A stretch of 64,000 nt of DNA from Sphingomonas corticis (GCF_012035195.1 NZ_JAAVJH010000005.1:186001-250000), one strand, 5' to 3'. Numbered from the stretch's first letter, positions 45,037-54,288 are shown. The notes: generated from the letters alone by a model not told the origin. Numbers and translations are program-made.

Positions 45037-45870
45037 TCACACGTCCAGCTGCTTCACCGCCGCGTTCCACTTCGCCACGTTGTCGCGCGCCTCCTGCACG
45101 AAGGCGGAGCGCTTGACGAAGCCCAGGAACAGGTCGGCGAACCATTTGCCCGGCTGGCGCAGCGGTCGCTCGAACTGGATCAGCAGGACGACGCGGGTCC
45201 CGTCCGTGTCGTTCCACACCTCGTGACGGTAGGTGTCGTCGAACACCAGCGTCTCGCCCTCCGCCCAGCGCACGATGCGGTCGCCCACGCGCATCCTGAC
45301 ATCGCCGTCGCGCGGCACGATCAGGCCCAGGTGGCACGTGATGAGCCCCTTGGTCACGCCGCGGTGGTCGGGGATGTGCGTGCCGGGCGCCAGGATGGAG
45401 AAGAAGGCGGAGTTGAGTCCGGGGATCGCCTCGATCGCCGCCTTCGTGCGCGGGCAGCGCGAGAGGTTGTCGTCGATCGGATAGCCGTATCCCCACAGGA
45501 AGTACGACCGCCACTTGTCCACCTCGGCGATGGCGCGGTGGTCGGGCGAGATGGTGGCTAGGCTGGGCGCGGCGTGGCCGACCAGCGCGACCGCGCGCGC
45601 CTCGTCGCGGATCGCCTCCCAGTCGGCGCGCAGCGCCTGCGTCCAGGCGAAGTCGCGCACGTCCAGCACCGGATCGTTCGACACCAGCGAGGATCCTGCG
45701 ATCAGCCGGTCGAACACGCCGCGCAGGTGCTTGCCGATGCGGATGACGAGCGGGCGGTTCGGATCGGCCTGCATCGCCGCCCCGGCACGCGGCGCGCCGG
45801 AGACGACGTTCAGGTCGGGCACCATCCCGCCCGCGGTGGCGGGACGTGTCGCGGTGCGGACGTCACTCAT
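45037..45870 (-). CDS. Aspartyl/asparaginyl beta-hydroxylase-domain protein (LpxO-like)
   Basis: A 277-residue Fe(II)/2-oxoglutarate oxygenase. The core includes THIPDHRGVTKGLITCHLGL (His169) and DDTYRHEVWN (Asp211/212, His216), consistent with the His...His facial site of this family; Arg-rich 2-oxoglutarate contacts follow (VVLLIQFERP). In related bacteria, LpxO 2-hydroxylates lipid A acyl chains. Sphingomonads instead carry 2-hydroxymyristate in glycosphingolipids, so a lipid hydroxylase role is plausible but unproven. AGGAAAGG precedes the ATG. Confidence 0.85.
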   Translation of the reverse strand: MSDVRTATRPATAGGMVPDLNVVSGAPRAGAAMQADPNRPLVIRIGKHLRGVFDRLIAGSSLVSNDPVLDVRDFAWTQALRADWEAIRDEARAVALVGHAAPSLATISPDHRAIAEVDKWRSYFLWGYGYPIDDNLSRCPRTKAAIEAIPGLNSAFFSILAPGTHIPDHRGVTKGLITCHLGLIVPRDGDVRMRVGDRIVRWAEGETLVFDDTYRHEVWNDTDGTRVVLLIQFERPLRQPGKWFADLFLGFVKRSAFVQEARDNVAKWNAAVKQLDV

Positions 45871-46023
45871 CGAACAGCCTTTCCTCTTTCCCCCGCACGT
45901 CAGATGGGCACACGCTGCGCCGGGTTCACGTCCAAATCGTGGCGGAGTTCGGGCAAGGAACCCGAACCGGCGCACGATCCGCGCGGTTGCGGCGGACCGT
46001 CGCGACCGGTAGAGGCAGGGGCG

Positions 46024-48945
46024 ATGATCCTCTTCTCGCGTACGTTCGCGAGGCCGCTCGCGGCCGCTTCCCTCCTCCTGCTCGCCGCCGGCCCCGCGAT
46101 CGGCCAGCGCAAGCGTGCCGCGCCCGCGGCGCAGCCGCCCGCCGCCCCGCCGGGCAAGGTGGCGGTCGACACCTCCCCCTGGCTGTTCAAGGGATCGGAC
46201 ATCACGCCCGATCCGGAATGGCAGTTCGGCCGCCTTCCCAACGGGCTGCGCTACGCCGTGCGGCGCAACGGCGTGCCGCCGGGGCAGGTGGCGGTGCGCG
46301 TCAGGATCGACGCCGGCTCGCTGTACGAGGGCGATGCCGAGCAGGGCTACGCCCACCTCATCGAGCATCTGTCGTTCCGCGGATCGAAATACGTGCCCGA
46401 TGGCGAGACGCGGCGGGTGTGGCAGCGCTTCGGCGCGACCTTCGGTTCGGATTCGAATGCGTCCACCACGCCGACGCAGACGGTCTACAAGCTCGACCTG
46501 CCCGGCGCGACCGACACGAAGCTGGACGAGAGCCTGAAGATCTTCGCCGGCATGATGGCGGAGCCGACGATCTCGCAGGCGAACCTCGATGGCGAGCGCC
46601 CGGCCGTGCTGGCCGAGCAGCGCGAGGCGCCGGGCGCGCAGGTGCGCTACGGCGACGCGCTGCGGCAGACCTTCTTCGCCGGCCAGCCGCTGGCGGATCG
46701 CTCGCCGATCGGCACCATCAAGACGCTGGAGGCGGCCACCCCCGCCAGCGTGCTCGCCTTCCACCAGCGCTGGTACCGCCCGGAGCGGACCGTCGTCATC
46801 ATCTCCGGCGACATCGACGCGCAGGTCGCCGCCGACCTCGTCGTCAAGAACTTCGCCGGCTGGCGCGGCACCGGCCCGAACCCCGCCGATCCCGATTTCG
46901 GCAAGCCCGACCCGGCCCAGCCCGCGACGCGCGCGATCGCCGAACCCTCGCTGCCGCCGCTGGTGGCGACGGGCGTGCTGCGGCCGTGGATCTACCGTGA
47001 CGATACGATCATCTTCAACCAGAAGCGGCTGGTCGATTTCCTCGCGCTGCGCCTCATCAACCGCCGGCTGGAAACGCGCGCGCGGGCGGGGGGCAGCTTC
47101 CTCCAGGCATCGGTCAATCTCGACGACGTCTCGCGCTCGGCGAACGGCACGTTCACGAACATCGTGCCCGTCGGCGACGATTGGGAAGCCGCGCTGAAGG
47201 ACGTGCGCGCCGTGATCGCCGACGCGCAGGCCACCCCGCCCAGCCAGGTCGAGGTGGACCGCGAATTGGCCGAGTTCGACGCGGCGATGAAGAACGACGT
47301 CGACACCGCGCGGGTGGAGGCGGGCGCGAAGCAGGCCGACGACATGGTCAACGCGCTCGACATCCGCGAGACCGTCGCCGGCCCGCAGACCAGCTACGAC
47401 ATCCTGCAACAGGCCAAGCGGCAGGGGTTCTTCACCCCCGCCGCGATGGTCGAATCGACCCGCCGGCTGTTCCAGGGCGACGCCACCCGCGCGCTGCTGA
47501 ACACGCGCACCGCCGATGCAGGCGCCGCGGCGAAGCTGGCGACCGCGCTGACCGCCGACGTGTCCGGCCTCGCCGCACCGCGGTCGGAGCAGGCCGCGGT
47601 CGATTTCTCGCGCGTGCCCGCGCTCGGCAAGCCGGGGAAGGTGGTCGCGCGCGTCACCGTCGGCGATCCGCCGATGGAGCAGGTGACGTTCGCCAACGGC
47701 GTGCGCGCGCTGATCCACGCCAGCAGCGCGGAGACGGGGCGCGTCTACGTCCGCGTGCGCTTCGGCCGCGGCTATCGCGCGCTGCCCTCGGACCGGCCGA
47801 CGGTGGCTTGGGCGGGCGACAACGCGCTGGTCGCCAGCGGCATCGGCTCGCTGAACCAGGGCGATCTCGACCAGCTGACCTCGGGCCGCCGCATCGGGCT
47901 GGACTTCGACATCGGCGACGACGCCTTCGTGATGAACGCGCAGACGACGCCGGGCGACTATGCCGACAATCTGACGCTGATGGCGGCAAAGCTGGCCGCG
48001 CCGCGCTGGGATGCGGCGCCGGTGCTGCGCGCGCGCGCGGCGATGCTGGCCGCCTATCCCGGCTTCCGCGCTTCGCCCGACGCGGTGCTGGGCCGCGAGG
48101 TGGAGGGCCGGCTGCGCGACGGCGACCCGCGCTGGACGCCGCCGACGCTGGAGCAGGTGCAGAAGCTGGACGCCAAGGCGTTCCGCAAGCTGTTCGAACC
48201 GCTGCTGAAGACCGGGCCGATCGAGGTGCAGGTGTTCGGCGACGTGAAGGCGGACGAGGCGATCGCGGCCATCGCGAAGAGCTTCGGCGCGCTGAAGGGG
48301 CGCAAGCCGGCGAAGGACGCGAGCCCGACGGTGCGCTTCCCCGCGCACGTCGTGCAGCCGGTGACGCTGACGCATGACGGCGACGACACCCAGGCCGCGG
48401 CGCTGATCGCCTGGCCGACCGGCGGCGGCTCGGCCGACCATGCCGAGGCGCGGCGGCTCGACGTGTTGGCCTCGATCTTCGCCGACCGGCTGTTCGACCG
48501 GCTCCGCTCGGTCGCGGGGGCGAGCTACTCGCCGACCGCGCAGAGCCAGTGGCCGATGGGCCAGCCCGGCGGCGGCCGCCTGCTGGCGCTCGGCCAGGTG
48601 GCGCCCGACAAGGTCGACCTGTTCTTCAAGCTGTCGCGCGAGATCGCGGCGGAACTGGTCGCGACCCCGGTGCCGGAGGAGGAGATGCGCCGCACGATCG
48701 TGACGATGCTCCAGTACATGGCGCGCGCGTCGAGCGGGAACCAGTTCTGGCTGATGCAGACGCAGGGCGGCACCTTCGACCCCGCGCGGATCGAGGCCAG
48801 CCAGAGCCTGGTCAGCGACATGACCGGCATCACCCCCCAGTCGTTGCAGCAGACCGCGGCAAAGTACCTGACACCGGATAAGGACTGGACGATGGCCGTG
48901 GTGCCGCGGGCGAAGGCGGGGCCGGCCGGTACGGCTACCCGCTGA
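46024..48945 (+). CDS. M16-family zinc metallopeptidase, secreted
   Basis: A 973-residue insulinase-like peptidase with a signal peptide (ends near AIGQ, about 28). The inverted zinc motif is HLIEH (His111, Glu114, His115) in the first half; a second, inactive M16 half (about 520-960) completes the fused clam-shell, as in PqqL. Many proteobacterial M16 proteins of this size degrade periplasmic peptides. AGGGGCG precedes the ATG. It is divergent from the LpxO-like gene by 153 bases, and family B repeats follow it. Confidence 0.92.
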   Translation: MILFSRTFARPLAAASLLLLAAGPAIGQRKRAAPAAQPPAAPPGKVAVDTSPWLFKGSDITPDPEWQFGRLPNGLRYAVRRNGVPPGQVAVRVRIDAGSLYEGDAEQGYAHLIEHLSFRGSKYVPDGETRRVWQRFGATFGSDSNASTTPTQTVYKLDLPGATDTKLDESLKIFAGMMAEPTISQANLDGERPAVLAEQREAPGAQVRYGDALRQTFFAGQPLADRSPIGTIKTLEAATPASVLAFHQRWYRPERTVVIISGDIDAQVAADLVVKNFAGWRGTGPNPADPDFGKPDPAQPATRAIAEPSLPPLVATGVLRPWIYRDDTIIFNQKRLVDFLALRLINRRLETRARAGGSFLQASVNLDDVSRSANGTFTNIVPVGDDWEAALKDVRAVIADAQATPPSQVEVDRELAEFDAAMKNDVDTARVEAGAKQADDMVNALDIRETVAGPQTSYDILQQAKRQGFFTPAAMVESTRRLFQGDATRALLNTRTADAGAAAKLATALTADVSGLAAPRSEQAAVDFSRVPALGKPGKVVARVTVGDPPMEQVTFANGVRALIHASSAETGRVYVRVRFGRGYRALPSDRPTVAWAGDNALVASGIGSLNQGDLDQLTSGRRIGLDFDIGDDAFVMNAQTTPGDYADNLTLMAAKLAAPRWDAAPVLRARAAMLAAYPGFRASPDAVLGREVEGRLRDGDPRWTPPTLEQVQKLDAKAFRKLFEPLLKTGPIEVQVFGDVKADEAIAAIAKSFGALKGRKPAKDASPTVRFPAHVVQPVTLTHDGDDTQAAALIAWPTGGGSADHAEARRLDVLASIFADRLFDRLRSVAGASYSPTAQSQWPMGQPGGGRLLALGQVAPDKVDLFFKLSREIAAELVATPVPEEEMRRTIVTMLQYMARASSGNQFWLMQTQGGTFDPARIEASQSLVSDMTGITPQSLQQTAAKYLTPDKDWTMAVVPRAKAGPAGTATR

Positions 48946-48946
48946 C

Positions 48947-49203
48947 ACCCGTCCTCCCTGCGAAGGCAGGGCCCATAGCTCCCTCGACGGAATGCAAGGG
49001 GCCGGTTGACGACGGGCTGCCCGGACGCCGTCGTTACGGGGAACGGCGCCGGCGATAGGCCCCTGCCTGCGCAGGGGCGACGGATCACATGTCGTTGCAC
49101 GAGGCGAAGCGAGCCGGATCAGCGATTGGCCGTCACCCCTGCGAAGGCAGGGGTCCATGGCTCTATCGAAGGAAACCAAGGCCATCCGCGCAGGGGCGAC
49201 GGT
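48947..49203. repeat. Two repeat family B copies in tandem
   Basis: Several hairpins of the family occur: CCCTGCgaaggCAGGG near 48957, CCCCTGC-ctgc-GCAGGGG near 49062-49079, and CCCCTGCgaaggCAGGGG near 49137-49153, with a last half copy ending at 49203. The second copy runs up to the stop of the broken GIY-YIG gene. They fill the 258 bases between the M16 gene and that pseudogene. Confidence 0.75.
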
Positions 49204-49488
49204 TCACATGTTGATGCGTTCGAACAGGTCGTCCCACCCGGGACTCATCCGGCCGATCAGGTTGAGCTTCCAGCCGCGCTTCCACTTCTTCAGCGCCTTC
49301 TCACGCGCGATGGCGTCGACGATCCGGTCGTGCTGCTCGACGTGGACCAGTCGCGTCAGCCCGTGCTCGCGGCAGAAGTCCGAGCCTCACCCCTCGCGAT
49401 GCTGCTGCACGCGAGCGGCAAGGTGCGCCGTCACGCCGATGTAGAGCGTCCCGCTGGGTCCGTTGGTCATGATATAGACCCAGGCCAC
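49204..49488 (-). pseudogene. GIY-YIG nuclease-fold protein, inactivated by an in-frame TGA
   Basis: On the minus strand a reading frame of 95 codons begins GTG GCC TGG GTC TAT ATC and encodes VYIMTNGPSGTLYIGVT, the VYI...YIG signature of small GIY-YIG (YhbQ/UPF0213-like) proteins. Codon 34 (49387-49389) is TGA, just after HREG. The frame then continues without a break as GSDFCREHGLTRLVHVE...REKALKKWKRGWKLNLI to a natural stop at 49204. Both halves are well conserved, so this is a recent nonsense change (for example from GGA), or a sequencing error. It lies seven bases after fadD. Confidence 0.8.
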
Positions 49489-49495
49489 GCCCCGC

Positions 49496-51277
49496 TCAGC
49501 GATACAGCGCGTCCAGCCGCTCGCCGTAGACGCCCTTCAGCACGTGCCGCCGGATCTTCAGGCTCGGCGTCAGCTGTTCGTTCTCGATCGTGAACGGCTC
49601 GTCCGCCAGGATGAAGCGGCGCACCCGCTCGATCACCGACAGGTCGCGGTTCGTCCGCTCCACCGCCGCCTGCAACGCCGCGCGATAGGCCGGGTTCTCC
49701 GCCAGCGCCGCGTCGTCGGCGACGCCCTGCGCCTTCGCCCAGTCGGCGCGCCATTCCGGATCGGGCACCAGCACCGCCACCATGTGCGGCTTGCGGTCGC
49801 CCGCGATCATCGCCTGCACGATCTCGGGCTGGAGCGTCAGCATCCCCTCCACCTTCTGCGGCGCGACATTGTCGCCCTTGTCGTTGATGATGAGGTCCTT
49901 CTTGCGGTCGGTGATGCGGATCCGGCCGCCCGCGTCGATCTCGCCGATGTCGCCGGTGTGCAGCCAGCCGTCCTTCAGGACGCGCGCGGTCTCCGCCTCG
50001 TTGCGCCAGTAGCCGTGCATCACCAGTTCGCCGCGGATCAGGATCTCGCCGTCCCCGGCGATGCGCACCTCGGTGTTCTTCAGCGGCGGGCCGACGCTGT
50101 CCATCGTCACCCCCGCGCTGGGGCGGTTGCACGAGATGACGGGCGCGGCCTCGGTCTGTCCGTAGCCTTGCAGGAAGGTGACGCCGAGCGACTGGAAGAA
50201 CACGCCGACCTCGGGCGTCAGTGGCGCGCCGCCGGAGATCATCGCCTTCATCCGCCCGCCGAACTTCTTCGTGATGCGCGGCTTGAACAGGGCGTCGACC
50301 AGCAGTGCCTTGGGCCGGTCGGCGAGGCGCAGGCGACCCGCGTCGCGCTTCGTGCCCACGTCCACCGCCGCGGCCAGCAGCTTCTGCGACAACCCGCCCT
50401 GCTTCTCGATCGTCTTCGAGATGCGCGTGCGCAGCACCTCGAACAGCCGCGGCACCACGAACATGATCGTCGGGCGCACCTCCTCAATGTTGGCGGCCAG
50501 CCGGTCCAGCCCCTCGGCATAGTAGATCTGCCCGCCCAGCCCGATCGGCAGGTGCTGCCCGCCGGTATGCTCATAGGCGTGGCTCAGCGGCAGGAAGGAG
50601 AGGAACACCTCCTCGCCCCAGCCGAAATCCTCGTCGATCACGGTCGCGCAGCCGTCGACGTTGTGCAGGATCGCGCCGTGGTGCTGCATCACGCCGCGCG
50701 GCGCGCCGCCGGTGCCGCTGGTGTAGATGATGCAGGCCAGGTCCTCGCGCGCGAAGTCCGCCGCGACGGCGACCGCGTCCGGATCGGCCGGGTGCGCGGT
50801 TGCCAGCGTTTTCCAGTCGTAGACGTCGAACGGCACCTGGCCCAGCCGCACGGGATCGATGCCGATCAGGATCTGCGGCTGGATCGAGCGCAGGATGGCG
50901 GGCATCAGCGCCCTGGCCAGCTTGTCCGTGGAGACGATGACCGCCTTCGCGCCCGAATTCTCGATGATGTGCGCGTGGTCGCGCGCGGTGTTCGTCGTGT
51001 AGGTGGGCACCGTCACGCAGCCCGCGGCCATGATGGCGAGGTCGGACAGGCACCATTCCGGCCGGTTCTCGCTCACCAGCATCACCCGGTCGCCGCGCGA
51101 TAGGCCGATCGCCGTCAAGGCGGTGGCCAGCCGCGCCACCGTCTCCGCCGCCTCGCGCCACGACGTCGCGGTCCACGCGCCGTCCTGCTTGCGCCACAGG
51201 AACGGCGCGTCGCCCTTCTCCCGCGCGCGCGCGAAGAACATCGCGACCAGATTGGGGAAATGTTCGAGCGTGCGCAT
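49496..51277 (-). CDS. fadD: Long-chain acyl-CoA synthetase (AMP-binding)
   Basis: A 593-residue adenylate-forming enzyme that activates fatty acids to acyl-CoA. The P-loop is CIIYTSGTGGAPRGVMQHHG (about 177-196), the A5 motif GYGQTEAAPV, and the A7/A8 region DGWLHTGDIGEIDAGGRIRITDRKKDLIINDKGDNVAPQKVE (about 447-488), all of the long-chain (FadD15/Acsl) type with the large insertion before A5. AGAGGA lies just before the ATG. It lies 28 bases after ggt. Confidence 0.92.
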   Translation of the reverse strand: MRTLEHFPNLVAMFFARAREKGDAPFLWRKQDGAWTATSWREAAETVARLATALTAIGLSRGDRVMLVSENRPEWCLSDLAIMAAGCVTVPTYTTNTARDHAHIIENSGAKAVIVSTDKLARALMPAILRSIQPQILIGIDPVRLGQVPFDVYDWKTLATAHPADPDAVAVAADFAREDLACIIYTSGTGGAPRGVMQHHGAILHNVDGCATVIDEDFGWGEEVFLSFLPLSHAYEHTGGQHLPIGLGGQIYYAEGLDRLAANIEEVRPTIMFVVPRLFEVLRTRISKTIEKQGGLSQKLLAAAVDVGTKRDAGRLRLADRPKALLVDALFKPRITKKFGGRMKAMISGGAPLTPEVGVFFQSLGVTFLQGYGQTEAAPVISCNRPSAGVTMDSVGPPLKNTEVRIAGDGEILIRGELVMHGYWRNEAETARVLKDGWLHTGDIGEIDAGGRIRITDRKKDLIINDKGDNVAPQKVEGMLTLQPEIVQAMIAGDRKPHMVAVLVPDPEWRADWAKAQGVADDAALAENPAYRAALQAAVERTNRDLSVIERVRRFILADEPFTIENEQLTPSLKIRRHVLKGVYGERLDALYR

Positions 51278-51305
51278 ATCCTCTCCCGCGCCGGTGCGCC
51301 GGCGC

Positions 51306-52985
51306 CTATTGCTGCAACGACGTGCCCGGGCTGCGCGGGTCCGCGGCGCCGACCCAGCGGCCGTCCGCCAGCCGCTCCGCCGCATTCGCCTTCAGCCCCA
51401 GCGTGGTGACGGTGACGTGCTGCCCCATCGCCTTCAGCGGGGCGGCGAAGCGTGCGGTGGCGGTCCCGTCCTCCAGCACCAGGCCCTGCCGGTCGAAGAA
51501 GATCTGCCCCAGCGCGATCGCTTCCTGCGCGGACAGCTTCCAGTCGAAATGCGCGATCAGCGCCTTGGCGACCTGCATGATGATGGTCCGCCCGCCCGCC
51601 GCGCCCACGGCGAACACGGGCTTGCCCGCAGCGTCGTAGACGATCGTCGGCGCCATCGACGACAGCGGCCGCTTGCCCGCTTCCACGCGGTTGGCGACGG
51701 GCGCGCCGTCCTGCTCGGGCGCCAGGCTGAAGTCGGTCAGCTCGTTGTTGAGGACGTAGCCGTTCACCGCCAGCTGGCTGCCGAACGCGCTCTCCACCGT
51801 GTTGGTCCAGCTGACGACGTCGCCCGCATCGTCCACCGCGACGAAGTGCGTCGTCCCCGCGACCTCGCGCGAGGGCGCGGGGCTGCGCGGCTGGGCGCCC
51901 GGCGGGGTGCCGTGCTCATATGTCCCTCGCGCCTTGTCGGGCGCGATCAGCCGCGAGCGCGCGCGGACGTAGCCGGGATCGATCAGCCCCTGCACCGGCA
52001 CCTGGACGAAATCGGGATCGGCCTGGAAGAAGTCGCGATCGGCATAGGCGAGCCGCATCGCCTCGCCGATGACGTTCCAGGATCGCGGATCGTCCTTGCC
52101 CCAGCGCGCCAGCGGGAAGCGCTCCACCATGCCCAGCACCTGCAACACCGTCAGCGCGCCGGAGGAGGGCGGCCCCATGCCGCACACCGTCCACTGCCGG
52201 TACGGTCCGCACACGGCGTTGCGCGGCTTGGCGCGATAGCCGGCGAGGTCCGCCTCGGTCAGCGGTACCGGGTTCTTCGGCGCCGCGGTCACCGCCTCGG
52301 ACAGCTTCCTGGCATTGTCGCCGGCGTAGAAGGCCTCGGGCCCTTCCGCGGCGATGCGGCGCAGCGTGGCGGCCATGGCCGGGTTGCGGAACGTCTCTCC
52401 CTCCGCCACCGGCGTGCCGCCCTTCGCGTAGAGCGCGCGGATCGCCGGAAAGTCCTTCCACAAGGGCGCGTTGCGCGCCGCCGCCCCGGCCAGCCGCGCG
52501 TTCACGACGAAGCCCTTGTCGGCCAGCCGCACCGCCGGTTCGAACAGCCGCGCCCAGGGGAGCCGGCCCCACTGGCGATGCGCCGCCTCGGCGAGGCGCA
52601 ACGTCCCCGGCACGCCGACGGAGAAGCCGCCCGGCCACGCCTGAAGGAACGGCAGCGGCTTTCCGTCGGCGCCGAGGAAGCGGTCGGGCCGGGCGGCGGC
52701 GGGCGCGGTCTCGCGCCCGTCGATCGTCTCCAGCAGCCCGGTCTTTCCGCCGTGGTGGACGATGAAGCCGCCCCCGCCGATCCCGCTCGACTGCGGCTCG
52801 ACGACGTTCAGCGCCAACACCATCGCGATCGCCGCGTCGGTGGCGGTGCCCCCGGCGCGCAGCATCTCCTGCCCCGCTTCCGCCGCGCGCGGATCGGCGG
52901 CGGAGACCACCCCCTGCGCGGTGGCGGGTGACGGGGCGAAGAGCGGAGTGGCGGCGAGCAGCGCGAGCGCGAACGGGGCTTTCAT
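51306..52985 (-). CDS. ggt: Gamma-glutamyltransferase, periplasmic
   Basis: A 559-residue Ntn-hydrolase precursor with a signal peptide ending SPATAQ (about 24). It self-cleaves before the catalytic Thr in EVAGTTHFVAVDDAGD (about 373), giving large and small subunits; the small subunit carries MAPTIV and the GAAGGRTI oxyanion loop. It transfers or hydrolyses the gamma-glutamyl group of glutathione. The ATG at 52985 is chosen because it opens directly onto the signal peptide (MKAPFALALLAATPLFA). Confidence 0.93.
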   Translation of the reverse strand: MKAPFALALLAATPLFAPSPATAQGVVSAADPRAAEAGQEMLRAGGTATDAAIAMVLALNVVEPQSSGIGGGGFIVHHGGKTGLLETIDGRETAPAAARPDRFLGADGKPLPFLQAWPGGFSVGVPGTLRLAEAAHRQWGRLPWARLFEPAVRLADKGFVVNARLAGAAARNAPLWKDFPAIRALYAKGGTPVAEGETFRNPAMAATLRRIAAEGPEAFYAGDNARKLSEAVTAAPKNPVPLTEADLAGYRAKPRNAVCGPYRQWTVCGMGPPSSGALTVLQVLGMVERFPLARWGKDDPRSWNVIGEAMRLAYADRDFFQADPDFVQVPVQGLIDPGYVRARSRLIAPDKARGTYEHGTPPGAQPRSPAPSREVAGTTHFVAVDDAGDVVSWTNTVESAFGSQLAVNGYVLNNELTDFSLAPEQDGAPVANRVEAGKRPLSSMAPTIVYDAAGKPVFAVGAAGGRTIIMQVAKALIAHFDWKLSAQEAIALGQIFFDRQGLVLEDGTATARFAAPLKAMGQHVTVTTLGLKANAAERLADGRWVGAADPRSPGTSLQQ

Positions 52986-53065
52986 CGTGCGCGACCCTAT
53001 CGCGGCGCGCCGTAGGGGCAAGCGGGCAAAGTGATGCATGGAAGCGGGAGGACGATAGCCGCGCG

Positions 53066-54097
53066 CTATCGCTGCGTCCCGACCGCCGCCGCGACGTCGG
53101 CGAAGCCGTCCCGCGCCAGCAGCGCGGCGAGCTGTGCGACGGTGCGCCGCGCGAGGCCGGGACCCTCGTAGATCAGGGCGGAATAGATCTGTACCAGCGA
53201 GGCGCCCGCGCGGATCCGCGCATACGCTTCGGCGCCGCCGTCGATCCCGCCCACCGCCACCAGCGGCAGCGCGCCACCCGTCGCCACGCGAAAGTCGCGC
53301 AGCCGCTCGCTCGCCAGCGTGCGCAGGGGGGCGCCCGACAGTCCGCCCGCCTCGCCCGCGTCGCGCGCGCGCAGCGGCGGGCGCGACACGGTGGTGTTGC
53401 CGACGATCAGTGCGTCGGTCCGCGCTTCGATGACAGCGCGGGCGATGCCGTCAACCTGCGCGGGGGTCAGGTCCGGCGCCACCTTCAGGAACAGCGGCGT
53501 CGCCCCCCGCGCCGCGGCGCAGCGGGCGAGCAGGTCGGCCAGCGCCGGCCCTTCCTGCAGGTCGCGCAGCCCCGGCGTGTTGGGCGAGGAGACGTTGATC
53601 GTCACGTAATCGGCCACCGGCGCCGCGGCGGCGACCCCGGCGACATAGTCGGCGACGCGATCCGCCGCGTCCTTGTTCGCGCCGACGTTGATGCCCAGCA
53701 TCCCGCCGCGTCGCCGCGCCGCCGCCGCGCGCGCCACGCCGGCGCGCAGCCCGCCGTTGTTGAAGCCCATGCGGTTGACGATCGCGCGATCCTCCACCAG
53801 CCGGAACAGCCGGGGGCGCGGGTTGCCTGCCTGGGGCAGGGGGGTCAGCGTGCCCACTTCCACCGCGCCGAAGCCGAGGGCGAAGAGCCCGCCGGCGGCG
53901 CGCGCATCCTTGTCCAGCCCGGCGGCGAGCCCCACCGGGTTGGGAAAGCGCAGCCCCGCCACCCGCGTCTCCAGCCGCGGCATCGCTCCCGCCAGCGGCG
54001 CGCCCAGCGCATCCCACCGCGCCAGCGCGGCCAGCGCCGTGCCATGGGCGCGTTCGGGATCGAGGGCGAAGAGCGCGCGGTGCGGATGGAGGGCCAT
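53066..54097 (-). CDS. pyrD: Dihydroorotate dehydrogenase (quinone), class 2
   Basis: A 343-residue FMN enzyme that oxidises dihydroorotate with ubiquinone in pyrimidine synthesis, bound to the inner membrane. The class 2 N-terminus ALFALDPERAHGTAL is clear, then FPNPVGLAAGLDKDA, NRMGFNNGG, NVSSPNTPGLRDLQ (catalytic Ser in NVSSPNT) and the FMN phosphate loop VGGIDGGAEA. The length fits E. coli PyrD (336) if translation starts at the ATG 54097; upstream ATGs at 54109 and 54178 are possible. No clear ribosome binding site is seen for any, so the start is uncertain. Confidence 0.93.
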   Translation of the reverse strand: MALHPHRALFALDPERAHGTALAALARWDALGAPLAGAMPRLETRVAGLRFPNPVGLAAGLDKDARAAGGLFALGFGAVEVGTLTPLPQAGNPRPRLFRLVEDRAIVNRMGFNNGGLRAGVARAAAARRRGGMLGINVGANKDAADRVADYVAGVAAAAPVADYVTINVSSPNTPGLRDLQEGPALADLLARCAAARGATPLFLKVAPDLTPAQVDGIARAVIEARTDALIVGNTTVSRPPLRARDAGEAGGLSGAPLRTLASERLRDFRVATGGALPLVAVGGIDGGAEAYARIRAGASLVQIYSALIYEGPGLARRTVAQLAALLARDGFADVAAAVGTQR

Positions 54098-54204
54098 GGC
54101 CGGAGCCATCGCGCGGCCGGCCGGCTCGATCAAGGGGCGCGGGTTGTAAAAAAAGGAAGGTCGTGTGGTCGAATCCATCCAAGACTTGCCCGCCGGTTTC
54201 GACT

Positions 54205-54288
54205 TATAACGAGAACGCGACCCGAGGGGCATTCGCAAGAACGCCCTTTCCTTTCAGACCCGGTGCCTCGGCATCGGGTCTTTTGTTT
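54205..54288 (+). ncRNA. Candidate small RNA with two hairpins and intrinsic terminator
   Basis: A -10-like TATAAC (54205-54210, weak GACTTG 16 bases before) precedes about 75 non-coding bases. Hairpin 1 (54224-54249) pairs GAGGGGC with GCCCTTT (two G-U pairs), then TTC with GAA across one A-C mismatch, closed by a GCAA tetraloop. A CU-rich single-stranded stretch (CCTTTC) links to hairpin 2 (54257-54280), a 10-bp stem with one G-U pair (arms GACCCGGTGC / GCATCGGGTC), followed by TTTTGTTT, a textbook intrinsic terminator. No plus-strand gene precedes it, so the terminator needs its own transcript. Alternatively it is part of the untranslated region around pyrD. Confidence 0.5.
54257..54288 (+). 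terminator. Intrinsic terminator between pyrD and the AraC gene
   Basis: A 10-bp stem with a four-base loop followed by TTTTGTTT on the plus strand. The U-rich side shows that it serves a rightward transcript. Confidence 0.75.

Noticed and set aside
45037..49185. A single very long minus-strand frame joining the LpxO-like gene to the antisense of the M16 gene
   Set aside because: Only the last 277 codons encode a real protein; the rest is antisense to the M16 peptidase. A good start and ribosome site exist at 45870.
49204..49488. Frameshift in the GIY-YIG gene
   Set aside because: Both halves are in the same frame; only a single TGA interrupts them.
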